The translations under genes and the position numbers were made by a program. 64,000 nucleotides of DNA, taken from NCBI RefSeq assembly GCF_900091455.1, contig NZ_LT607412.1, positions 4,712,001 through 4,776,000 on the forward strand, in the 5' to 3' direction. The notes below the pieces were generated by a model, which had not been told where the DNA came from, ran no database searches, and was given only the letters and a program-made list of their open reading frames with translations. This DNA comes from Micromonospora coriariae (GTDB taxonomy: Bacteria; Actinomycetota; Actinomycetes; Mycobacteriales; Micromonosporaceae). Positions 1 through 10,380 of the stretch are shown here, piece by piece (the stretch's first letter is position 1; each line of letters opens with the position of its first letter).

Positions 1-1
1 C

Positions 2-379
2 CTTGACGGCCCGACGGTGCCCACCGGCCTGCCCTCGGTCGACCGCGTCGGACCAACGGACAGCGCCGGCGTCGGCGAGCCGGGCGCGGACGGTGGGGCG
101 CTGCCCACCCGGGACGAGGCGGACCGAACGGACTCGGGCCTGCCGGTGCGGGTCCGGCAGGCGAGCATCGTGCCCGAGCTGCGCGACGACCCGGCGGCGA
201 CGGAGACCGACGAGGAGGACGTGGCGCGCCCGCCGGAGCAGGTGCGCCGGATGATGAGCTCCTACCAGAGCGGTACGCGGCGAGGTCGGACCGACGCGGC
301 GCGACTGGTCGGCGGCGCTTCCGGCGCCCCGCCGGCGGCGACGCCCGAGCCGACCGACGAGGACCCGCGCACTACCTGA
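2..379 (+). CDS. Conservon sensor histidine kinase, C-terminal fragment (CvnA-like)
   Basis: Only the last ~125 residues lie in the window; the gene enters from the left edge. The tail is low-complexity, rich in Gly, Pro, Asp and Glu, and carries LPVRVRQASIVPELR followed by MMSSYQSGTRRGR. The first segment matches the usual LPRRVRQASLAPQLR and the second the RSPEEVRxMMSSYQxGTxRGR signature found at the end of actinobacterial nitrate/sensor-type kinases that head conservons. The kinase and sensor domains are outside the window, so the call rests on these tail motifs and on the roadblock, DUF742 and GTPase genes that follow in the same direction. In this family the kinase is membrane-bound and thought to signal through the downstream GTPase module. 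Confidence 0.8.
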   Translation, partial: LDGPTVPTGLPSVDRVGPTDSAGVGEPGADGGALPTRDEADRTDSGLPVRVRQASIVPELRDDPAATETDEEDVARPPEQVRRMMSSYQSGTRRGRTDAARLVGGASGAPPAATPEPTDEDPRTT

Positions 380-469
380 CCGGGCGCCGGTGCTGCGGGT
401 TTCCGCGCGGCGTGATGGTCAGCCCCAGACGAGTACGGCGACAACAGCCGGGGGAGAAGAGGACGACGA

Positions 470-892
470 GTGGCCCAGAAGACGGCTTCGAGTGCCGACC
501 TGACGTGGTTGCTGGATGATCTTGTGGGCCGGGTGAAGCAGGCCGAGCATGCGGTCGCGCTCTCCACCGACGGGCTGTTGATGGCCTCCTCGCAGGGGCT
601 GAGCCGGGACGACGGCGAGCACCTCGCGGCGATGGCGGCCGGCATCCAGAGCCTGGCCCGGGGCGCCGGCAAGCGCTTCGGTGGCGGGCAGGTGCAGCAG
701 ACCATCATCGAGATGCAGTCGTCGTTCCTGTTCGTCACCGCTGCCGGGCGCAACGCCTGCCTGGCGGTGCTGGCCAGCGAGGACGCCGATGTCGGCCTGA
801 TCGCCTACGAGATGGCGATGCTGGTCACCCGGGTCGGCAAGTACGTCGCCTCCCCATCCCGCGCCGCCGACCAGCCGGCCGGCGAGAAGTAG
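470..892 (+). CDS. cvnB: Roadblock/LC7 (MglB-like) conservon protein CvnB
   Basis: A 140-residue cytoplasmic roadblock/LC7 domain protein. Residues ~8-125 (DLTWLLDDLVGRV, AVALSTDGLLMASSQGLSRD, LAAMAAGIQSLARGAG) are typical of the single-domain roadblock proteins of conservons, which resemble MglB and are thought to act as regulators or GTPase-activating partners of the CvnD GTPase. GTG start at 470 is chosen because a purine-rich ribosome site (GGGGAGAAGAGGA) lies just upstream and because the family begins at this point. It sits 90 bp after the kinase and 5 bp before the DUF742 gene, in an obvious operon. Confidence 0.93.
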   Translation: MAQKTASSADLTWLLDDLVGRVKQAEHAVALSTDGLLMASSQGLSRDDGEHLAAMAAGIQSLARGAGKRFGGGQVQQTIIEMQSSFLFVTAAGRNACLAVLASEDADVGLIAYEMAMLVTRVGKYVASPSRAADQPAGEK

Positions 893-897
893 CGGCC

Positions 898-1284
898 ATG
901 ACGGTGCAGGGAGAGTCCGCGGAACATCAGTGGGTGGATGACCATGCGGGCCCGGTGGTCCGCCCGTACGCGGTGACGCGTGGGCGGGCCCGCCCGGTCA
1001 CCGGCACGTTCGACCTGATCTCCCTGGTCACCGCGACCCGAGCCGACGTCACACCGGAGGTCGGCCTCGGTCCGGAGCACCTGGCGATCGTCGGACTGTG
1101 CCAACGAATACAGTCCGTCGCCGAGATCGCCGCCCATCTCGACCTGCCGGTGGGCACCATCCGGGTGCTCCTCGGCGACCTGGCGGCCCGCAGCCTGGTG
1201 CAGGTCCGCGAGCCACAGACCACGGCCGGTCTTCCCGACAACAGCATCTTCGAGGCGGTAATCAATGGACTACGGGCACTCTGA
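898..1284 (+). CDS. cvnC: DUF742 conservon protein CvnC
   Basis: 128 residues, the usual size of DUF742 proteins. Motifs seen are VRPYAVTRGRARP near residue 20, FDLISLV, and the C-terminal winged-helix-like stretch HLDLPVGTIRVLLGDLA with LVQVREP. The function of DUF742 is not settled; the C-terminal part resembles a helix-turn-helix, and the protein belongs to the membrane-associated complex formed by conservon products. Its 3' end overlaps the start of the GTPase gene by 20 bp, which suggests translational coupling. Confidence 0.93.
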   Translation: MTVQGESAEHQWVDDHAGPVVRPYAVTRGRARPVTGTFDLISLVTATRADVTPEVGLGPEHLAIVGLCQRIQSVAEIAAHLDLPVGTIRVLLGDLAARSLVQVREPQTTAGLPDNSIFEAVINGLRAL

Positions 1285-1876
1285 CCGGCCGGCGGGAGCG
1301 ACCCCACTGCCCACCGCGATCAAGATCCTGGTCGCCGGTGGCTTCGGCGTGGGCAAGACCACAATGGTCGGCGCGGTGAGCGAGACCCGGCCGTTGCGCA
1401 CCGAGGAGGTGCTGACCGAGTCCGGGGTCGGCATCGACGACCTGTCCGGGGTGGAGGAGAAGACCACCACCACAGTGGCGATGGACTTCGGTCGGATCAC
1501 CATCAGTGACGACCTGGTGCTCTACCTGTTCGGCACGCCGGGGCAGGACCGGTTCTGGTTCGTCTGGGACGAACTGGCGCTGGGCGCGATCGGCGCGGTG
1601 GTGCTGGCGGACACCCGCCGGCTGGCGGACTGCTTCCCGTCGATCGACTACTTCGAGGGCCGGGGCACCCCGTTCGTGGTCGCGGTGAACTGCTTCGAGG
1701 GGGCCCGGCAGTACCGGCTCGACGAGGTACAGTCCGCGCTGAACCTGGACCCGGGGGTCCCGGTGCTGCTCTGCGACGCGCGTCAGCGCGCCTCCAGCAA
1801 GGAGGTGCTCGTCACGCTGATGGAGCACGCCATGAAGACCCGGGAGGCCCGCCGCCGCGCCGCCGGCGCGAACTGA
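1265..1876 (+). CDS. cvnD: Conservon Ras-like GTPase CvnD
   Basis: 203-residue small GTP-binding protein of the MglA-related ATP/GTP-binding family found as the last conservon gene. The P-loop is GGFGVGKTT at residues 25-33, the switch region contains TPGQDR at 91-96, and KTTTTVAMDFGRI at ~66-78 is the family switch I signature. Catalysis is GTP hydrolysis, with the roadblock partner two genes upstream a likely regulator. The ATG at 1265 lies inside the DUF742 gene in another frame, as is common in conservons. Which process this conservon controls cannot be told from the sequence; characterised cases influence development and secondary metabolism. Confidence 0.95.
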   Translation: MDYGHSDRPAGATPLPTAIKILVAGGFGVGKTTMVGAVSETRPLRTEEVLTESGVGIDDLSGVEEKTTTTVAMDFGRITISDDLVLYLFGTPGQDRFWFVWDELALGAIGAVVLADTRRLADCFPSIDYFEGRGTPFVVAVNCFEGARQYRLDEVQSALNLDPGVPVLLCDARQRASSKEVLVTLMEHAMKTREARRRAAGAN

Positions 1877-1972
1877 CCGACCACCGGCGAGAATTTTCCG
1901 GCACCCGGTGTCCGGAACGTCCGCGGCCGATCGTCATGCTGGCGATACCCCGAGACACCAGGGAGCGCCCAG

Positions 1973-2308
1973 ATGAAGTACATGATGTTCGTCTGCACCG
2001 ACGCCGAGCCGGACACCGACCCGACCGACGTACCCGACATCCACGCGTGGGTGGCCGAGAACGACGCCCGTGGCCGCCGCCTTCAGGGCGACGAGTTGGC
2101 GCCGAGCACCGCGGCCACCACGGTCCGGGTGCGCGGCGGCGAACTGCTCATCTCCGAGGGACCGTTCGCCGAGACCACGGAGGTGATCGTGGGCTTCGAC
2201 CTGCTCGACTGCGCCGACCTCGACGAGGCGATCGAGGTGGCGCGGACCCACCCGATGGCCCGGCACGGACGACTGGAACTGCGCCCGTTCGCCGGCCTGC
2301 CCGGCTGA
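1973..2308 (+). CDS. YCII/DGPF-domain protein linked to ECF42 sigma factor
   Basis: 111-residue YciI-like alpha/beta protein. The start MKYMMFVC is typical, and ISEGPFAETTEVIVGFDLLDC is the DGPF-type core (here EGPFAE), followed by a helix DLDEAIEVARTHP. The biochemical role of these proteins is unknown, although ferredoxin-like folds of this family are often catalytic. The gene ends 4 bp before an ECF42-type sigma factor; the linkage of DGPF proteins with ECF42 sigma factors is well established in Actinobacteria, and the DGPF gene is normally the regulon target. A GGGAGCG ribosome site precedes the ATG. No clear ECF-type promoter could be fixed in the 96-bp upstream gap. Confidence 0.9.
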   Translation: MKYMMFVCTDAEPDTDPTDVPDIHAWVAENDARGRRLQGDELAPSTAATTVRVRGGELLISEGPFAETTEVIVGFDLLDCADLDEAIEVARTHPMARHGRLELRPFAGLPG

Positions 2309-2312
2309 TCGA

Positions 2313-3593
2313 GTGAACCGCACCGAGACGCCGGCCGGTGAGCGGCACGACGGCGCCGGCCGGGCGATCGGCACGGAGGCGGCTGCGGCGGCGGAGGCCG
2401 TCGCGGCCGCCGGCGCCGAGGCGTACCCACGGATCGTCGCGACCCTGATCCGGATCACCGGGGACTGGGCGCTGGCCGAGGACTGCGCCCAGGAGGCGCT
2501 GACCGTCGCCCTGGAGCGCTGGCCCGGCGACGGCGTGCCGGCCAACCCGGGCGGCTGGCTGATGACGGTGGCCCGCAACCGGGCGATCGACGTGCTGCGC
2601 CGGGCCGCCGTGGAACGCCGCAAGCTGCACGACCTGGCGGTGCTCACGCCAGCCGACGCGCAGCCCGCGCCCGGGGTGGGGGAGGACGTGGTGGACGACC
2701 GGCTGCGACTGATCTTCACGTGCTGCCACCCCGCGCTCGCGATCGAGGCCCGGGTGGCGTTGACGCTGCGCACCGTCTGCGGTGTGCCGACCGGCGCCAT
2801 CGCCCGGCTCCTCCTGGTCAGCGAGTCGACGATGACCCGACGGCTGACCCGGGCCCGGACCCGCATCGCGCAGGCCGGCATCCCCTACCGGGTGCCGAGC
2901 GGGCCGGCGCTGGCCGAGCGGCTGCCTGGCGTACTCGCCGTGCTGTACCTGCTCTTCACCCGGGGCTACGTCGCCGACGGTGAACCAGCCTTCGCCGACG
3001 AGGCGGTCCGGCTGGCCCGGTTGCTCGACCGGCTGATGCCGCAGCAGTCCGAGGTCGCCGCGCTGCTGGCGCTGTTCCTGTTCCAGCACTCGCGCGCCGA
3101 CGCGCGCCGCGACGCCACCGGCAACCTGCTGACCCTGGATCGGCAGGACCGCGCCCTCTGGAACCGGGTCGCCATCGCCGAGGGCCTGGAAGCACTGGCT
3201 CGGGTACGCCACGGCGGGCCGTACGCGTGGCAGGCCCGGATCGCCGCCTGCCACGCCACCGCCGCGTCCGCCGAGGCCACCGACTGGCCGGCGATCGCCC
3301 AGGCCTACGACGCGCTGGCCGGCATCCGGCCCTCGCCGGTGGTGGCGCTCAACCGCGCGGTCGCGCACGGCTACGCGTACGGTCCGGCGGCCGGGTTGGC
3401 GCTGCTCGACGTGGCCCGAGCCGGGGGCGCGTTGGACGGATACCCGCTGGCCGTCGCGGTGGAGGCGGACCTGGTGGCCCGGCAGGGCGACCGGGTCCGC
3501 GCCGCCGCCCTGTTCCGGAGGGCCGCGGCCGAGGTGACATCCGCCGCCGAGCGCCACGCCCTGCTCGACCGCGCCGCCGGCCTCGCCTCGTAG
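2313..3593 (+). CDS. ECF42-type RNA polymerase sigma factor with C-terminal TPR-like extension
   Basis: 426 residues, about twice the length of a plain ECF sigma factor. Region sigma2 is at ~40-105 (YPRIVATLIRITGDWALAED, NPGGWLMTVARNRAIDVLRR), sigma4 at ~140-190 (GVPTGAIARLLLVSESTMTRRLTRAR), and the remaining ~230 residues form the helical DUF6596/TPR-like extension with FTRGY, RLARLLDRLMP and SPVVALNRAVA. ECF42 proteins use this extension in place of a classical anti-sigma factor, and none is encoded beside it. GTG start at 2313, only 4 bp after the YCII gene, so the two are one transcript. The inducing signal is not evident. Confidence 0.93.
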   Translation: MNRTETPAGERHDGAGRAIGTEAAAAAEAVAAAGAEAYPRIVATLIRITGDWALAEDCAQEALTVALERWPGDGVPANPGGWLMTVARNRAIDVLRRAAVERRKLHDLAVLTPADAQPAPGVGEDVVDDRLRLIFTCCHPALAIEARVALTLRTVCGVPTGAIARLLLVSESTMTRRLTRARTRIAQAGIPYRVPSGPALAERLPGVLAVLYLLFTRGYVADGEPAFADEAVRLARLLDRLMPQQSEVAALLALFLFQHSRADARRDATGNLLTLDRQDRALWNRVAIAEGLEALARVRHGGPYAWQARIAACHATAASAEATDWPAIAQAYDALAGIRPSPVVALNRAVAHGYAYGPAAGLALLDVARAGGALDGYPLAVAVEADLVARQGDRVRAAALFRRAAAEVTSAAERHALLDRAAGLAS

Positions 3594-3676
3594 CCGGCTG
3601 GCGCGCGCACGCCCCCCGGGGCCGGCGGGATCGGCACGTCCTCCTCGCGAAGGGGATTCGTGAGAGGATTCCGCGC

Positions 3677-4201
3677 ATGATCGACCTGGATGTGCGGCCG
3701 ATGTCCCGTGCGGAATTCGACCGGTGGCAGAGCGACGTCGTGGCCGCCTACGCGCAGGACCAGGTCGAGGCCGGCACCTGGACGGCCGACGAGGCTCTCC
3801 GCCGCTCCGAGGAAGCCAACCGGGCCCTGCTGCCGCAGGGTATGGCCACGCCCGGCATGATCTTCCTGCTCGGCGTACTGGCCGACGGCACATCGGTCGG
3901 ACGCCTGTGGATCTCGCTGACGCATCCGCGCGGCGTCGCGCACTGCGCCTACCTCTACGACATCGAGGTGGTCGCCGAGCACCGCGGGCAGGGCCTGGGG
4001 CGGGCCCTGCTCACGGCCGCCGAGCGGACGACTCGCGACCAGGGCGCACACGCTCTCGAACTCAACGTGTTCGGGTACAACACGACGGCGCTCAACCTGT
4101 ACGGCTCGTCGGGGTACCAGGTGACGACCCAGCAGATGCGCAAGGACCTCCGCACGTCCACCCGCCAGGAGCCGGACGCGGAAGCGGCGACCGAGGGGTG
4201 A
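3677..4201 (+). CDS. GNAT-family N-acetyltransferase
   Basis: 174 residues. The acetyl-CoA pyrophosphate-binding loop EHRGQGLGRALL (Q/RxxGxG/A) is at ~101-112, preceded by the beta strand YLYDIEVV and followed by LELNVFGYNTTALNLYGSSGY, the usual motif B with an asparagine-rich turn. The N-terminal MSRAEFDRW, EGTWTAD-like region and QGMATPG resemble actinobacterial acetyltransferases of unknown substrate. ATG at 3677 is preferred over upstream in-frame codons because the protein then starts directly at the conserved LDVRPMS strand. It is a monocistronic gene convergent with the winged-helix gene that follows. Confidence 0.9.
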   Translation: MIDLDVRPMSRAEFDRWQSDVVAAYAQDQVEAGTWTADEALRRSEEANRALLPQGMATPGMIFLLGVLADGTSVGRLWISLTHPRGVAHCAYLYDIEVVAEHRGQGLGRALLTAAERTTRDQGAHALELNVFGYNTTALNLYGSSGYQVTTQQMRKDLRTSTRQEPDAEAATEG

Positions 4202-4267
4202 TCCTCGCGCAGGTGGGTGACGTTGGGTCCGTGTGCCGCACCTGGCCGCGACGCGTCCGGTCCGTCG

Positions 4268-5398
4268 TCAGTCCGGGAACTCGACGCCGGCGAGAGTAGC
4301 GGCGCGGTGCGCCGCGAGGCGCTCGGCCTGCTCGATGACGGCCCTGCGCCTGCTCTCGGGCAGCTTCTGCCAGGGCTGGACGGCGACCGTCATCCTGGCG
4401 CCCGACTTGCGGGGCCGCCAGGTGCCGACCAGCTCACCGTCGACCAGGACGGCGCCGGGGCGACCCAGCACCGGCCACAGCTCCTTGGCGCGCGCGGCGT
4501 CGGGCACCAGCGTCGCCCGGTCCCTGGCTTGCAGGAAGAGGTCGAAGGGGCCGAGCAGGCGGGTCGCCGCCGCTGCGGCCGACGCCAGCGACTGCTCGTC
4601 GGCGGCCAGCAGCGAGCGCTTCTCGCCGTCGACCGTCACCTCGATCACGTCCTCGGGCCACCGTGCCTTGACTTCCCGGACCGGGGCATCGAGGTAGGTG
4701 GCGACGTGGCCGGGGGTGGCCGGACCCATTAGCCGCAGGTACGCGCGCACGAGGTCGAACCGGTCGCCCGCGTCGGCCGCCGCGCGGAACCCGGGGATGC
4801 GCCGCAGCACCGGCGGCGACGTGTCGCGCTGCAATTCCAACCCGGCGCGCACCGCGGCCAGCCGCAACGGCATCTCGAAGATGTGCGTGGCGTCGCATGG
4901 GCGGCAGAACCGCAGGTAGGGCTCGGGCAGCACCGCGTTCAGGCGGCCCGACACGTCGCCCTTGACCATCGGCTCGGTGACGGTGGCCCGCAGCTCGGCG
5001 GCCACCGTGTCGAGGGCCTCCAGGTTGCCGATGCCGGCCGCCCTCAACGGCTTGGCGGCGTCGTAGATGCGCTTGCCCGCGTCGGCGTCGGACCAGGGTG
5101 CGACAGCGGACGCCACGCGCCCCGCGTCGGCGCGGCGGTAGAGGTGGGGCGCGCCGCGCACGGTCCACAGCAGCACCAGGTCGGCCCCGGACGACGCCGC
5201 CCGGTCGACCCCGCGCAGCGCCAGAGCCCAGCCGCCGCCGTCGGGGCCGGTGTCCTGCACACCGATGTCGAGCACGGCGGTGTCCACCAGCGTGCCGTGC
5301 GCCCGAGCGAGCTGCTGTGCCTGGACGCGGAACCTCATCACCTGACGCCGGTCGACCACCCCGACACCATAGGGGGTCACCCCGACAACGGGCAGCAC
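4268..5398 (-). CDS. Winged-helix DNA-binding domain protein (AlkZ/HTH_42-like)
   Basis: 376 residues as drawn. It resembles the large actinobacterial family of winged-helix proteins (HTH_42) related to the YcaQ/AlkZ DNA glycosylases: VMRFRVQAQQL near the N-terminus, LLWTVRGAPHLYRRAD at ~100, PGHVATYLDAP around the second winged helix, and a C-terminal strand EL(V)GTWRPRK. AlkZ members unhook interstrand crosslinks, but the Q-X-Q/D type catalytic motif cannot be assigned with certainty here (FRVQAQQL carries a QAQ that fits), so activity is inferred only. The start is uncertain: the first start codon at 5398 gives the longest protein, while an ATG at 5338 would begin at MRFRVQAQ. Confidence 0.8.
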   Translation of the reverse strand: MLPVVGVTPYGVGVVDRRQVMRFRVQAQQLARAHGTLVDTAVLDIGVQDTGPDGGGWALALRGVDRAASSGADLVLLWTVRGAPHLYRRADAGRVASAVAPWSDADAGKRIYDAAKPLRAAGIGNLEALDTVAAELRATVTEPMVKGDVSGRLNAVLPEPYLRFCRPCDATHIFEMPLRLAAVRAGLELQRDTSPPVLRRIPGFRAAADAGDRFDLVRAYLRLMGPATPGHVATYLDAPVREVKARWPEDVIEVTVDGEKRSLLAADEQSLASAAAAATRLLGPFDLFLQARDRATLVPDAARAKELWPVLGRPGAVLVDGELVGTWRPRKSGARMTVAVQPWQKLPESRRRAVIEQAERLAAHRAATLAGVEFPD

Positions 5399-5415
5399 GA
5401 CCGGCCAGGACGCCG

Positions 5416-5450
5416 CAGGGCCCCTCCCCGCCGAGCGGGAAGGGGCCCTG
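5416..5450 (-). terminator. Hairpin terminator after aconitase
   Basis: Inverted repeat with arms CAGGGCCCC (5416-5424) and GGGGCCCTG (5442-5450), plus inner pairing of TCCC with GGGA. It lies 15 bp beyond the aconitase stop codon and before the next minus-strand gene, so it most likely ends the aconitase transcript. No U-tract is obvious, as is usual in high-GC actinobacteria. Confidence 0.75.
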
Positions 5451-5464
5451 TTGGACGCGGTGCG

Positions 5465-8317
<2,853 letters not shown>

Positions 8318-8507
8318 ACCAGCGACCGTGAGTAGTCCTGAGCAGTGTGTCGCACCGGGCAGGGTGCCGCCGAGGTTAGGTGACACTTACCGCCGATTCC
8401 GCTCTCAACAAAACCGTACGTCCGTCTTGCTAGTTGCGCAACCCGACGGTGGGTTAGGGCGGCTGGCCGACGGTAGGGTTCGAGGCCGAACGGGGAAGGG
8501 GTCGACG
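8318..8507. promoter_or_regulatory. Divergent promoter region between acnA and dedA-like gene
   Basis: 190 bp shared by two divergent genes. The AT-richest part is 8400-8445, and it contains the perfect palindrome GTTGCGCAAC (8433-8442) next to TTGC (8427-8430), a possible operator. On the minus strand TTGTTG and TAAGTG 16 bp apart form a weak candidate -35/-10 for acnA. A GGGGAAGGG ribosome site at 8492-8500 serves the dedA-like gene. No AcnR-type site was recognised. The box positions are by eye only. Confidence 0.4.
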
Positions 8508-9164
8508 GTGTTCGACGTTCAGCACTGGCTCGTGTCGCTGCCGCCGATCGCGGTCTACCTGCTCGTCGCCGGAGTGATCGGCGTGGAGAGCATGGGTGTC
8601 CCCCTGCCCGGCGAGATCGTCCTGGTCAGCTCCGCCCTGCTCGCCGCCACCGGTGTGGTGGAACCGGAGTGGGTCGCCACCGCCGCTGCCGCCGGAGCGA
8701 TCATCGGCGATTCCGTCGGGTATGCGGTGGGCCGCCGGGGTGGCCGCCCGCTGCTGGCCCGGCTGGGCCGGCGCTTCCCCCGACATCTCGGCCCGGCACA
8801 ACTCGCCCGCGCCGAACAGAGCTTCGCCCGGTACGGCGTCTGGGCGGTCTTCTTCGGCCGGTTCGTGGCACTGCTGCGGATCCTGGCCGGGCCGCTCGCC
8901 GGGGCGCTGCACGTGCCGTACCGGCGGTTCCTGCTGGCCAACGCGGCCGGCGGCCTGGTCTGGGCGTTCGGCACCACCTACCTGCTCTTCACCGTGGGCC
9001 GCGCGGCCGAGCACTGGCTCAAGGACATCTCCTGGGCCGGGCTGGCCCTCGCGGTGCTCGCCGGTCTCGCCAGCACGTGGTGGCTGCGCCGACGGGCCCA
9101 CCGGTTCGAGGCGACCGAACCGACCCCGGACGCCGAGCCGGTCCGCGCGGGCAGCGAACACTGA
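8508..9164 (+). CDS. DedA-family integral membrane protein
   Basis: 218 residues. DedA/SNARE-associated fold: GVESMGVPLPGEIVL is the family E-x-x-G-x-P-x-P-G-E motif at ~25-39, followed by GAIIGDSVGYAVGRRGG and, after an amphipathic stretch, FARYGVWAVFFGRFVALLRILAGPLAG with the conserved G-R-F-x-P-like/arginine segment, then NAAGGLVWA. Four to five hydrophobic segments are evident. DedA proteins are polyprenyl-phosphate and phospholipid transporters (UptA and relatives) needed for envelope lipid recycling; the exact substrate here is unknown. GTG at 8508 follows a good ribosome site. Confidence 0.92.
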   Translation: MFDVQHWLVSLPPIAVYLLVAGVIGVESMGVPLPGEIVLVSSALLAATGVVEPEWVATAAAAGAIIGDSVGYAVGRRGGRPLLARLGRRFPRHLGPAQLARAEQSFARYGVWAVFFGRFVALLRILAGPLAGALHVPYRRFLLANAAGGLVWAFGTTYLLFTVGRAAEHWLKDISWAGLALAVLAGLASTWWLRRRAHRFEATEPTPDAEPVRAGSEH

Positions 9165-9178
9165 CCCGGGCGCGACGA

Positions 9179-9211
9179 AAGGGCCGGACCCCTGGTGGGG
9201 GTCCGGCCCTT
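9179..9211. terminator. Bidirectional hairpin terminator
   Basis: Perfect inverted repeat: arm AAGGGCCGGACCCC at 9179-9192 and arm GGGGTCCGGCCCTT at 9198-9211, loop of 5 nt. It lies between the convergent dedA-like gene and the C39-like protease gene and probably serves both. Confidence 0.85.
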
Positions 9212-9229
9212 GTCGGTGTTGGTTGGGTG

Positions 9230-9889
9230 TCAGCTGGTGGCGTAGCCGCGGGTGGCGATCCAGTCGGCGAGGTGTTCGATGGTGACCTCGTAGGAGGCGG
9301 TGTTGGCATCGGCGGAGTCGGCGATCTTGACGATGTTGCCGCCGTCGCGGTAGCCCACGACGCTGATGTAGTGCCCGCCCTCGAAGGAGTGCACGCCACC
9401 GTCGGTGTCGACGCTGGTGCCGGCGATGTTCGCGACCACGGCCCGGCCGTCGTTGACGGTGCGCACGACGTCGGCGCGCAGGGTGTCGGTCTGCTTGTCG
9501 TCAGCGTTGGGGCTGCTGATCTCGACCGAGTGGTAGGCGTTGTTCTTGCCGGTCTCCTTGTTCAGCACCGGGGTGATGTCGTTGATGGAGTTGGTGCCGG
9601 CCTCGGTGGTGCCCATCTCCTTGGCCATGGCGTCCACGCTGATGTCCTTGCCCTGCACGGACAGGGCGTTACGCGTGGCGGCGGGGCCGCAGTAGTAGAA
9701 GTTGGGCTGGGCCTCGTAGCGCACGCCGAGCTGACGTTCACCGGCGGGCTTACGGTCGGTCTGCGTCTGGGTGGTCGGCTTGGCGTCGGTGGCGGCGTAG
9801 GCGGCGGTGACGGGGCCGGCGATGGCGCCGCCGGTGAACGCGAGGCCGGCAGCGGTCAGGGCGGTCTTACGGATCAGATCGGTACGCAT
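9230..9889 (-). CDS. Secreted C39-like (papain-fold) peptidase
   Basis: 219 residues. A Sec-type signal peptide occupies residues ~1-33 (MRTDLIRKTALTAAG, cleavage near TAAYAA). The mature protein is a Peptidase_C39_2 domain: Cys67 in YYCGPAATRNAL, His in EGGHYISVVGY and an Asp in KIADSAD form a plausible catalytic triad. The family includes bacteriocin-processing and other papain-like enzymes, but no ABC transporter or bacteriocin precursor is nearby, so a stand-alone extracellular protease or peptidoglycan-modifying role is more likely. The ATG at 9889 is preceded by AGAGGAG. A 365-bp region upstream ends in a 40-bp palindrome. Confidence 0.85.
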   Translation of the reverse strand: MRTDLIRKTALTAAGLAFTGGAIAGPVTAAYAATDAKPTTQTQTDRKPAGERQLGVRYEAQPNFYYCGPAATRNALSVQGKDISVDAMAKEMGTTEAGTNSINDITPVLNKETGKNNAYHSVEISSPNADDKQTDTLRADVVRTVNDGRAVVANIAGTSVDTDGGVHSFEGGHYISVVGYRDGGNIVKIADSADANTASYEVTIEHLADWIATRGYATS

Positions 9890-10254
9890 GATGGCGTGCT
9901 CCTCTGCGATGGGGGATACGCGTGACACCCCAAGCGGGGGCGGGTGTCGCACGGGAAGTTCGAAAAGGGGATCTGCCCGGCGGCCGGGGGGCCTGCTCGG
10001 GTGTCCGGGGGATGTAACCGCGGCGGCCGGGCCGGTGTTCCCGGCGGCTGCCGCACCGGCCCCGACGGGGGGCGCGGTGATCTGCCAGGTATAACCACCC
10101 CGCCCGGCCCCCGATTCCAGCCCACGGGTGGCCCCGACCACGGGACGCCCACCCCAAAACCCGACACCACACCCCAGCCGGCCCCATCACGAACCGGACA
10201 TCAAACCCTCAAGGCCTCAACCCGCCCGGCCCCGGGGCAGTGGGCATTCGAGCC
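9890..10254 (-). promoter_or_regulatory. Upstream region of the C39-like peptidase gene
   Basis: 365 bp without a supported gene. On the minus strand a TATACCT box (10088-10094) could be a -10 element, which would give a ~190-nt 5' UTR. That UTR is GC-rich and contains several possible short helices but no riboswitch family that I could recognise. Weak evidence. Confidence 0.3.
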
Positions 10255-10294
10255 GTGATACCTCTGAGGCATACATATGACTCTCAGGTATCAC
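10255..10294. promoter_or_regulatory. 40-bp palindromic operator-like element
   Basis: Outer arms GTGATACCT (10255-10263) and AGGTATCAC (10286-10294) are perfect reverse complements. Inside, ATACCTCTGAGGCAT (10258-10272) is itself near-palindromic, and an inverted second copy, ATACCTGAGAGTCAT on the minus strand, occupies the other half. The element is AT-rich against a GC-rich background. It lies between the terminator of the upstream minus-strand gene and the C39-like peptidase gene, so a regulator controlling that gene is the simplest reading. The cognate regulator is unknown. Confidence 0.6.
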
Positions 10295-10324
10295 GCACTC
10301 CGGTGCGGATGCCGCTCGCGACCG

Positions 10325-10353
10325 GGCCGGTCTCCCGTCACGGGAGACCGGCC
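10325..10353 (-). terminator. Hairpin terminator of sigma/anti-sigma-like operon
   Basis: Arms GGCCGGTCTCCCG (10325-10337) and CGGGAGACCGGCC (10341-10353) are perfect complements with a 3-nt loop. It follows the stop codon at 10381 of the minus-strand membrane protein gene. Confidence 0.85.
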
Positions 10354-10380
10354 GTCGATCGTGCGGTTACCGTTCGGCGG

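Noticed and set aside
2148..3893. Open frame of 581 codons on the minus strand
   Set aside because: Antisense to the YCII, ECF42 and GNAT genes; no domains, no ribosome site.
9890..10094. c-di-AMP (ydaO-type) riboswitch before the C39-like protease
   Set aside because: Such leaders precede cell wall enzymes in Actinobacteria, so I looked for the conserved blocks, including the CGAACCCG and AGCUAACC-like parts, and did not find them.
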